A stretch of 64,000 nt of DNA from positions 796,679 to 860,678 of the forward strand of contig JNVV01000011.1 of assembly GCA_000733355.1 (NCBI GenBank), in the 5' to 3' direction. The notes under the pieces are model-generated. The model saw only the letters and a program-made list of their open reading frames with translations, did not search any database and was not told where the DNA came from. Source of the DNA: Falciphora oryzae (Eukaryota > Ascomycota > Sordariomycetes > Magnaporthales > Magnaporthaceae). Shown piece after piece: positions 55,932 through 64,000 of this stretch. Position numbers and translations under genes: made by a program. The first letter of the stretch is position 1. Every line of letters begins with the position of its first letter.

Positions 55932-56601
55932 GGTTGCGGCGTCGGCGTCGCCCGAGGGAGCAAGGGAGGGCCGGTGTCACGTCACGTCACGTCGTCGCGG
56001 CGCCGCGCCGGCCAGCGTCCGGAGACTATAGGTGGCGGGCAGCGAGCCTCGAAGGCCGTCGGAGGCGAAGACCAGAGCTGGGGTCCGGACGCTTGCTCTT
56101 GCGCCTCTCTGGCCGTGCCGTTGATGCTTTAGGGGAAGTCACAAGAAGGTTGTTGTCGATGCATGCGCTTCTCGGCGACGAGCCAAGACTGGTGTCAGAG
56201 ATCAATCAATGGCAAAAGAGTTCATGTGGCTGCAGGGAGCCCAGGCGCCCAGCCGACCATCGAAATCCAATGCGGCTCCACTGTTGAACTCGGTACAACG
56301 GCGGTACCTATGCTAGCCTATCGATGTGCGGCCCGAGCTTTCCCTGGCCAGGTACCGAAGGGTAGCGGGCAAGAATTGAGCCAAGGCGGCGGGATGATCA
56401 ATGATTGGGGGGAGGAAAAAAAAAAAAAAAAAAAGAGTTGGCAATACAACAACCATCGTATGAAGCAAGCACACACCACCAGCCGTCGCACAAGTAATTT
56501 TCCTACTCACTTCCTAGGCATTAAGGAAATAAGAGAGACCGTCCTTGTCGCGCCGACACACAAACACCACCCAAAAACCGCACGCACACATTCCTCACAC
56601 C
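55932..56601. promoter_or_regulatory. Divergent promoter region RPB3 / MGE1
   Basis: About 670 bases separate the two start codons. Three head-to-tail GTCAC units at 55976-55990, about 45 bases from the RPB3 start, contain overlapping TCACGT sites that a bHLH or bZIP factor could bind. A 19-base A run lies at 56416-56434 and a CACA-rich stretch directly precedes the MGE1 ATG. The regulatory reading is inference. Confidence 0.35.
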
Positions 56602-57424
56602 ATGCTGCGACAAGCTCTTGCCGCCCCCTCTCGCACCGTCCGATGCCCGGCTCGCGCAGGCGGCCATAGATGGCCCGCGCCCGCCGCCCAGTTCCGCCCT
56701 ATTGCTATGCCGGCCGTCTGCCGGCCGGCCAGGACCGTCCCGTCGATCAGGTGGTCCAGCTCCGAGGCCAGAAAGTCAGACAAGGCCGCCCCTGAGGCGC
56801 CAGCCAAGGAGGCAGAGGCGGCACCGGCCGACGCCGAGTCGGCACTGAAGAAGGAGCTGGAAGCCAAGGACAAGGAGTTGCTCGAGATGAAAGTAAGCTC
56901 TGATGCACCAGGCAAGCACACCGGCGGGCGCAGGCAGCTGACACGGACCCGCCCTCGGCGGCTCGCAGGACAGGTATCTCCGGTCCGTGGCCGACTTCCG
57001 GAACCTCCAGGACCGCACAACGCGCGACATAAAGGCGGCGCGTGACTTTGCCATCCAGAAGTTCGCCCGCGACCTCGTCGACAGCGTCGACAACCTGGAA
57101 CGGGCCCTCTCCACTGTGCCCGCGGACAAGCTCAAAACGGCAGCCGAGGCGGACAAGAAGCCCGAGCACTTGCAAGACCTTGTCACCCTGCACGAGGGCC
57201 TCAAGATGACCGAGAGCATCCTCATCCAGACCCTGGCCAAGCACGGCCTGGAGCGCTTCGACCCCGACGGTGCCAAGTTCAACCCCAACGAGCACGAGGC
57301 CACCCAAATGAAACAGATGCCCGACAAGGAGAACAACACCGTGTTCGAAACCCAGCAGACCGGCTTCAAGCTCAACGGCCGCGTCCTGAGACCCGCCAAG
57401 GTCGGCGTTGTCAAGAACTCGTAG
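56602..57424 (+). CDS. MGE1: Mitochondrial GrpE-type nucleotide exchange factor
   Basis: Two exons, 56602-56892 and 56969-57424, give 248 residues. MLRQALAAPSRTVRCPARAG to RWSSSEARK is a typical presequence. A charged linker leads into a long helix (KKELEAKDKELLEMKDRYL) and the GrpE core: SVADFRNLQDRTTRDI, AIQKFARDLVDSVDNLERAL, LHEGLKMTESILIQTLAKHG and the beta domain FNPNEHEATQMKQMP, ending LNGRVLRPAKVGVVKNS. Mge1 releases ADP from mitochondrial Hsp70 (Ssc1) in the matrix, driving protein import and folding. The intron (GTAAGC/CGCAG) falls inside the long helix. Length and all conserved blocks are normal for fungi. Confidence 0.95.
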
Positions 57425-58560
57425 GCCACGGCAGCAGCTCGCGCTACCGCGCTACGCCTATTCGACGAAGCCTACCCCGTGTAACACCACCACATGTTCC
57501 ACCACATAGCCGCGGTCGAAACACAGTCTTGTCACTGGGAAATTTCCCTGTAGGATATGGCCTGGGGCAACCCAACGTGTATAATGCTCCTCTCTCGAAT
57601 TCTTTGACTACCACGACAAAACAAAAGCACCGGCTGTGTTGGTTCTGATTTGCTTCAATTCTTTTCTGCCTTGGACATCTCTCATCAATTAGACAATGGA
57701 CAAAAAGACATAAAAAATGGACGAAGAAGGGGGACCGCCACCGACGTGGAACACCGGCCGGCTACCCCGTTTGGGCCTCTTGTATATACACACACACTTT
57801 CTTTTAGCACCCTGCGCGAGAGAGGAGGATCTCGGCGCTTCGTCAAGGAGACTTCTCGCGGAAACCCCGGAGGAGTCAGCAAAATGACAAAAGAAAACGT
57901 CTGCAGTTCCTGCAGACGTTTCTTCTCTCCTAAAGTCCATGCCCCTTTCTCTGCATCCCTGATCAACTACAATGCCAAAAGAGGACGAAGAAAACAAGGT
58001 AACGGGGTACAGAAAGAACATTATACAATAACTAACAGTATTCGAAACAAAAACATGTCTTCCATGGGCAAAACAGGAGGAAGGCCAGATACAAACTCGG
58101 AAGAAAAGAAGGAGGAGAAAAAACATTAACACCGGCTCGGCCTGGCCCAAAACCTCGTTAAATGCCAGAGAGAGTCAGTCGGTACAGTAAATCCAACACC
58201 CAAACAAAAAGGGGGCAGCATCTCTGGGGGACTTCCAGAAAACTAGGGCTCTGGAGTGACACGTAGTATTAGTAAGGGTAGCGCTCCTTGGATGGTCGGT
58301 CAACTAGTTGCAAGTCTTGCTGGATGAGTTTACCTGACATACAGGCCATGCAGACAGGAAAAGGCCTAAGAAAAAGCCAAGGGGTGGTTTGCCCCAAGAA
58401 CTGGGAGGGTGGGATGACCGGATTGCTGATACATAAGCGCTGAACGGCGCCAGCGGCAATCGAACACAATTCTTCCCGTCGGTGAGACCGAGCATCCGAC
58501 GGTATAAAGACAAAGAAGTGGGGCAAGCGGTCTTTAGAAGAAGGTGTCATCATCGTATAC
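57425..58560. other. Intergenic region between convergent MGE1 and the unknown gene
   Basis: About 1.1 kb, AT-richer than the surroundings, with a TATATACACACACAC stretch near 57782. Open frames on both strands (up to 159 codons) look random. A near-perfect inverted repeat AACGTCTGCAG / CTGCAGACGTT at about 57897-57920 could form a hairpin. Confidence 0.45.
57897..57920. repeat. Short perfect inverted repeat
   Basis: AACGTCTGCAG is followed two bases later by CTGCAGACGTT, an 11-base perfect inverted repeat with a tiny loop. It lies about 480 bases past the MGE1 stop, between convergent genes. A function in 3'-end formation is only a possibility. Confidence 0.6.
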
Positions 58561-60803
58561 TCAGTCAGCGCCGTTCAGGTACCTCGACTCCTGGGGTACG
58601 GCTGGGTAAAGGCGGCGGCGCTCGAGGCGGTCGATGTGCAAGCGCAGGGAGGCGTGCTCGCGGCGGGCGGCGCCCAGCGCCTCCTGCAGGCAGTGGTGGG
58701 CCCAGAGGTTCTCGCGGAGCTGGGCGGCCATCTGCCGGAGGATGCGGGCCCTCTTGCCCGGCTCGATGGCGCACTTGCTGTTGCCCGTCGTCTCGCCGTG
58801 CTGCGGGCGGAAGAAGCTGTCGTTGCCGCCGCCGCCGCCTTGGGCAGCGGGCGGAGGAGGAGGGCTCGGCAAGCGCTCCAGGGTGCGGAGGCGCTGGCGC
58901 TGGCGCTCGTTCTGGCGCTCCAGCCGCTCCTGCTCCAGCCGCGACAGCCCGAGGTGCTCCTCCATGGTCTCGATGGCGTCCCGGAAGCTCGAGGCGTGAA
59001 TGTCGTCGAAGATGGGGCCGTGGTGGGTGGCGAGGACCTCGTCGATCTCGTCCTGGAGGCGGTGTGGTGTGTGGACTGTCAACACATGGCCCGCGACTTT
59101 CGTCTTCCCCGCCCACGGGTCAGGGGTCGGTCTGGGTGCGTGTTTACTAGGTACTTACATCTGCAAAGAGCTCGGGAACGGAACTCTGGTCAGAAGCCCC
59201 GCCAAAAGAAGGTATATGGCCGAGACAGGCTTCGCGGCATGCCTCGCCGGCCGCCGGATCCATGCGGTCAAACTCTCCGTGAGGGAAGTGGTGGTACATC
59301 ATCTCGGGAGTCACAGCTACAGCAAAAAAGGCAAGTCAGCACGGGGTCTGACCTCCATTCAAGAGACAGGGATAGCGCACGCACGACGAGGGGTCCAGAG
59401 GATCGAGGGGCTCGATGGGACTTTGTAATGCGGCGACATGGGCTCCCCGTTGTCCTGGTCGAACTGAAGCTCGAACCCAGCCGGGTTCCAGCGGTCGCCG
59501 AACCGAGGCCGGGGCTCCGGGGTCTTGGGTGACGGATCCAAAGGGCACATGCGGACCGGCTCCGGCATGTCTGCCATAGCCTCGCGATGGAGCTCGCCGG
59601 TATGCCACGGCTGGGCGCCCTCGGCCAGGACAAGAAAGGTGCCCGGGGACATGATAGGATCGCTAAACTCAGGGGTATCTGTGCTAGGATCTATGGTGGT
59701 TTGCGCCAGAGTCAGTGGCCGGTTCCGGGATATATGAAGCTGGGCGCCCTCGGCAGGGATCAACAAACCAGAAGCTGGAGCTGGGGCTCTGGGAAGAGAA
59801 GCGAGCCCTGTACCCTGGGAGATCTTGTGGGCTAAGGCGTCGTCGAAAGGTTTGCACTTCCACGGGTCGCCCTCAAACTTGAAGCGAACCTCGGGGGCAT
59901 GGATGCCGATCAAGGGCTCGCGGACTTGAGAGCTCTTTCGGGGAGAGCGTAGAATGTTGTACATGACCGTGGGCTGGGAAGACAGCTCAGAGCAGTCGTC
60001 ATCAACAGGTGTGATGAGGGTGGTTTGGTATCTGGGCGACCAAGGGTGTCTGTCAGCAGAAGGTCGGCCGGGGCCTGGGGTCAGAAATACAACAAGCATA
60101 CGGGGAGCTCTGTTTTCCCACAGAGAAGCAAGGCCCAGAAACGGCCGAGGCCGCACTAGTCGAGGAAGAGGCAGAGCCGGTGCCGCTCGTCTGGGCCTTG
60201 GACCTCGCCAGCAGCGAGAGAAGAGGATCATGCTGGTTCACAGGTCTGGGGCCGCGCATGGTTGTGTAGGCGGAGACGATATCCTCGCACAGGACGGGCC
60301 GGTCGTCCTGATCATCCTCAATGGCAAACATGCAGCTCTTGTCGATCGGGGCTGAAGCACGGAAGCCGCTTCCAACAGGATGCTGGCTGGACAGTGACTC
60401 TTTGACAGTGGCAGGCGATGTGGACGAGGCGCCAATGTCACGAAGAGAGAAGTTGGGTACCGTCGGGGCCGTCGTCCCGCTGGTCCTGCCGTTGTCATGC
60501 CTCGCTGTGAAGCGCTGCGGGGAGGACTTGCGCGTTATCGTGGGTGCATCTTGCCCATCAACCGGACTCGTGGTCCAGCCGTTGATATCTCCAGCGACGG
60601 CTCGTCCTCTGAAACAGGCGCCAGGGCGGCGAGGTAGCTTGAGGCGTGGTGAGGTCGGACCTGGCAAGTTATCGTCAGCAGGGTGCGCATTGCCCATCTG
60701 ACGCCGGAGTGAGCCGACGGCTGAGGAGGGAAGCCATCGGTATCCGGTTCCAGTCTCGATGCTGGCTGCCTCTCTACTCACATTTTGCGGTCCAGGACAT
60801 CAT
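58561..60803 (-). CDS. Hypothetical protein, 645 residues, unrecognised
   Basis: Five exons, in coding order: 60782-60803, 60102-60720, 59385-60031, 59159-59316 and 58561-59052. All joins keep the frame and have GT-AG sites (GTGAGT, GTATGC, GTGCGT and GTAAGT donors). I recognise no known domain. Residues 1-210 are Ser/Thr/Pro-rich and probably disordered. A middle region (215-430) carries LIPAEGAQ (304-311) and FLVLAEGAQ (346-354), 43 residues apart, which looks like an internal duplication. The region FHG-type to GPIFDDIHASSFRDAIETM (about 430-515) is more regular and probably the conserved core. It is followed by a Glu/Arg-rich coiled coil (LSRLEQERLERQNERQRQR, about 519-543), a Gly/Pro linker and a helical C-terminus. 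The first exon (7 codons) is the least certain; a later Met (MGNAHPADD) is an alternative start. Coding status is supported by five consistent junctions. Confidence 0.7.
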
Positions 60804-61617
60804 GGTACCAAGGGTGCTGGGCCGTGCTGATCCAAGAAAACAAAACACAAAAAAGGAGGGGACAGTGGTGGTGATGAACAGCTGGATCGAACTCCGGGCG
60901 GGAAAGAAGTTTACAGCCCAAGTTGGATATCAGACATGTATAGAACAAGGTAAACTTGGGAAGAGAAGCGGCTATAAAACAACAAGACAGCCACGATGAA
61001 AACAAAGACGGGGGAGGACAAGAAGAGATGCCGGCCGAGAAGCTGGATGGGAAACAAGGCTAGTGGTTGGATTTGGGTGTGTACCAGGTCGGGTCGGTTC
61101 GAGGTGAGGTGGAGGAGGAGGAGGGCGGTGATTGGTTCCGCCTGGGAAAGGACGGACTCGGCCGGGTTCGGGGGCCACCTCAAGGTGAGGGCGGAGTGAG
61201 GAGTATCAGCCGGCGAAGCCTACGCCCTAGGGCCACAAGCCCCGGAGACAGCACGAGTCTGTTTTTGGGCCAAATGGCATCAATATCGACCTGAGGTCGG
61301 TCTCTGTGCCTGTCTGCGTATGTGCCTATGTGCCTAGCAGCGCCACAAGCAAGTTATACTACCTGTTTGAGAGCCTTTTCAAGCCGGGATCCCTAGAACA
61401 AGAGAAGCTTCCATGTTCGGCCCCTCCTACGCTGTTTGCATAATGCAAACCACCCGGCCTTTCCCGTCTACTTCATGATATCTAGTATTCCCCTCGAGGG
61501 ATAAAGTAGTAAAAACACGACATTGGGAAGAGAGAAAAAAAAAAAGGAAAAAAGAAAGTCCAGACGCACAGCAAGACATAAGAAGCAGAAACAATATTAT
61601 AACATCAGCTTACTCGT
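60804..61617. other. Intergenic region upstream of the unknown gene and downstream of RFC1
   Basis: About 810 bases. On the minus strand the part next to the gene start is pyrimidine-rich, as expected for a long 5' leader. The part near 61500-61617 holds the RFC1 3' end with an A-rich run. No other gene is supported. Confidence 0.5.
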
Positions 61618-64000
61618 TTACTTCTTCCCTTTGCCCTTCCCCTTGGCCGCAGCTCCTGTTCCCTTCGGCCTCCCCCTCCCCCGAGCAGGCTTGGCCTCGT
61701 CGTCATCGTCGTCGTCGATGAAATCATCCGCTGTTGCTGCTGACTTCTTGGTGGACTTTTTGCCGGACGAAGCCGCAGCGGCCTTCTTCGGCTTTGCTTT
61801 CGGTTGTTTGATGTACTTGTCCTTCTTGAGATCATCTTCGTCTTCAGGCTCGGCAGGCTCCGCAACAACTGCAGCGTCGTCGTCTTCCTCGATGGCCTCC
61901 TCCAGGTCAGGCACATCCTTGGCTGCCGCCTTGGGCGCCGTGACGTTGCTTGCCTTCATGAACGGGATAGGATGAGACATAGTGTTATACCTGTGGCGAG
62001 GTGGGGCAGATTGGTTAATTTCCCGGCGGCACTTGATGCGAAGGCCGTGCAGGTGTTTTAGGGTGGAAGTATACTTACGTTCGTGTGAAAGCAGCCTTGG
62101 TCTGCGTTTCGATGCTGGCCTTGGACTCGTCTTGATAGCCGACACCCAACTCCTTGATCGCGTCAAAGTCATCGCGTGTCAGGTAGTAACTATCCATAAG
62201 CTCGATGACGTTCTCGACCGCATCCTTGCCTTCGACAGAAAGTCGCTTGATAAGTTGATCCCAGAGGACAGGGAGGTATTGCTGTCGAATCTCGTTGTGG
62301 TCGCCTGACGACTTCAGCCTCATGTGCGAGTGTATCTCGCGCACAAATCGCCCAAGCTTGCCCGTCTTGCTGTTCATGCCGAGCCACGCCGTGAAGCTGG
62401 AACCCATCAGCTGGCCGGAGACGCAGCTGGCCGGCCTGACCGAGCTGAAGACAGCGTGCGTGGGCATGAGAGACCACTGCTGCTGTGGGCCGTGGATCAT
62501 GCGGTCGACCAGGTCGCCATCGCTGATGCTCTCCGACGCCTGCTCTACAAGCTCAAGATACTTGAGGTTCTCCTCCCTCTTGTTGTAGCCCTTACCGTTG
62601 AGCAGGTGCGGCCTGGTGCCAAGGTAGTTCTCCTGGATCATCAGATAGCTGAACTCGTGGTCGTTGAAGTAGAGCTCGATCTTGTCGTTCAGCGTGGCTT
62701 TGCTGGCCGGGGAGAACAGCCCACCGGCGAGCATCTTCTGGCAAATGTCCCAGGGCTTGAGGATGACGTGCTTCTCCCAGGCCTTGGTCATGGACTTGGT
62801 CTGGTCGTAGTTGAGAGCGGCGCCGTCGAGCTTGATCGAGTGCAGCATGTTGATTATCTGGCGGATGTCCTTGTTGCAGCCCTCGATGAGCGCGTCGATG
62901 ACCTGCGACGGCATCTTGCCCAGGCCCTCCCTGTGGCAGATGGTCATGATGCGCGAGCGGATCTGCTCGACCGTCGGCCGGTTGAACCGGATGTCGAGGG
63001 CCACATGGTCAAACGGCTTCATCTTCGGCAGCCGGCGCTCGTTGCAGATGAGGATCAGGGGCACCTCGGTCTTCTTGCAGAACTTGGCCAGCGCCCCGAC
63101 TCCTCCACGGTCGCCGGCAGACATGCCGTCCACCTCGTCCATGATCAGCACAATGTTCTTCTTGGTCTCGTCGACCTTCTTGCCGTCGCCGGCAAAGTAG
63201 CCGAGCAGCGACGTATTGTTAATAACGTCGCTGACGCCGTTCTCGACAAGCTTCTTGCTTCGAGTGTCACTAGCGTTGCTCTCGAGCGTGTCGTAGCCTG
63301 CGAGCCGGGCCGCCATGTGGGCGGCCGTCGTCTTGCCGATGCCGGGAGGGCCCGAGATGATGATAGCACGCTCGCCGCCCATCCCATCGGCACCGCGCTT
63401 CTTGAAGTCATACTTTCGTGACTTGGCCCAGTTCTCAAGCCACGACTTGATCCTGTCGACCTGCGCCTTGTTCCCGCAGATGTGGTTGAGCTGCGTGGGA
63501 GCGTACTTGGTAGTCCACAGTTGCGAGTTTGGTGCTGGCGGCGGTGGCACGATTGGGCCTCTGGACCCCGCCGCCTGCCGGGCCTTGGCAGCCTTCTCAG
63601 CCTCTGCCTTGCGTGCCTTCTCCTCAGCCTCCATCTCGGCTGCCGCCTGCTTCACCTGCTCCTCTTGCTCCTCACGCTTCTGGCGTGCCTTCTCTGCCCC
63701 CTTGCCGCCGCCGCCCTGGGCGGGAAGGGTCTTGATCAGGTGGAAAAGGCCGACCTCGTCGATCGTTTTGATCCCGTGCTGCTTGATCTTGGTGAGCTTG
63801 CTGGGCCCAGCATCATCACCAAGCACGACGAAACTCGTCTTGCTGCTCGGGGCCCCCGTCACTTTCCCGCCATACCGCTTTACCAGCGCCTGTCCCTCCT
63901 CTCTGCTCAGGGTCTTGAGGAGACCGGTGAAGACGAAGGTTAGCCCGCTAAGGCAATCTTCCTCGCCCTCAGGCAACTCTATTGCGCCGGCATCGGGCGG
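61618..64000 (-). CDS. RFC1: Replication factor C large subunit (partial, N-terminus off the window)
   Basis: Two visible exons, 62079-64000 (open to the window edge) and 61618-61990, give 764 residues; fungal Rfc1 is usually 1000-1100, so roughly the first 300 are missing. A BRCT domain (CLSGLTFVFTGLLKTLSREE to EVGLFHLI) lies at about 15-90, then a basic coiled linker, then the AAA+ clamp-loader module: TTKYAPTQLNHICGNKAQV, Walker A GPPGIGKTT at about 217-225, and Walker B IVLIMDEVDGM. RFRRPT-type sensor sequence appears as DIRFNRPTVEQI. The RFC1-specific C-terminal domain follows, ending in an acidic-basic tail with FIDDDDDDEAKPARGRGRPKG. This subunit loads PCNA onto primer-template junctions with Rfc2-5. 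The intron donor GTAAGT and acceptor CACAG join T-YNTMSHPIP in frame. Confidence 0.95.

Noticed and set aside
54927..56132. 401-codon plus-strand frame opposite RPB3
   Set aside because: Antisense shadow of the RPB3 exon, Val/Ala/Leu-rich; RPB3 is unambiguous.
60782..60828. Minus-strand text AQHPWYHDVLDRKM resembling the end of a protein kinase domain
   Set aside because: No kinase sequence precedes it; the region upstream is a pyrimidine-rich leader, and the match is only a few residues. I read the ATGATG here as the start of the 645-residue protein instead.
1..64000. CRISPR arrays, prokaryotic operons, insertion sequences, phage genes, biosynthetic gene cluster
   Set aside because: None seen: the window is a eukaryotic core region, repeats are microsatellites or in-frame protein repeats, and no transposase, integrase, PKS or NRPS sequence is present.

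Overview
This window is nuclear DNA of a filamentous ascomycete, most likely a Sordariomycete. Genes are broken by short introns (about 50-150 bases) with GTRNGT donors and CTAAC/CTGAC branch points. Coding DNA is GC-rich, intergenic DNA carries 15-23 base A or T runs, and the gene set is that of a free-living Pezizomycotina fungus. TACCTAGGTA-type words recur between genes, as I recall from some Sordariomycete orders, but I cannot fix the genus. There is one assembly gap (4412-4486). I see no prokaryotic operons, CRISPR arrays, intact transposons or tRNA genes.

Twenty protein genes can be supported, most with exon structures rebuilt by hand. From left to right (strand in brackets): an Msp1-type AAA ATPase with a long N-terminal region (+, 605-3791); ARS-binding protein Abp2 (-, 5330-7936); a PMP47/ANT1-type peroxisomal carrier (+, 10281-11526); NatC subunit Mak10/NAA35 (-, 11975-14979); ATP synthase epsilon ATP15 (-, 16068-16604); complex III subunit QCR2 (-, 17103-18757); RNA polymerase III subunit RPC82 (+, 19783-22098); mitochondrial GTP/GDP carrier GGC1 (+, 22947-24411); a 2393-residue repeat-rich coiled-coil protein (+, 25410-32688); an Sfi1-type centrin-binding protein (-, 33594-38104); a 60-residue twin CX9C NDUFAF8-like protein (+, 39105-39453); cytosolic isoleucyl-tRNA synthetase (-, 39750-43222); MO25/Hym1 (+, 44366-45813); calcipressin (-, 47230-48021); mitochondrial phenylalanyl-tRNA synthetase (-, 50259-51852); dicarboxylate carrier DIC1 (+, 52690-54063); RPB3 (-, 54924-55931); GrpE/Mge1 (+, 56602-57424); an unrecognised 645-residue protein (-, 58561-60803); and RFC1, cut by the right edge (-, 61618-64000).

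The genes are mostly unrelated housekeeping functions, but eight of the twenty act in or on mitochondria or are likely to, and three are SLC25 carriers. ATP15 and QCR2, two respiratory-chain genes, lie in tandem.

The most unusual features are in gene structure. Three introns, all in genes for mitochondrial proteins (QCR2, the NDUFAF8-like gene and DIC1), appear to use GC-AG splice sites. DIC1 needs a 5-base microexon to restore its carrier signature. The ILS1 reading frame hides a 105-base in-frame intron. The least described proteins are the giant coiled-coil protein, with several layers of internal repeats, and the 645-residue protein. I found no clear new multi-gene system; this looks like an ordinary core region with noteworthy gene-level details.
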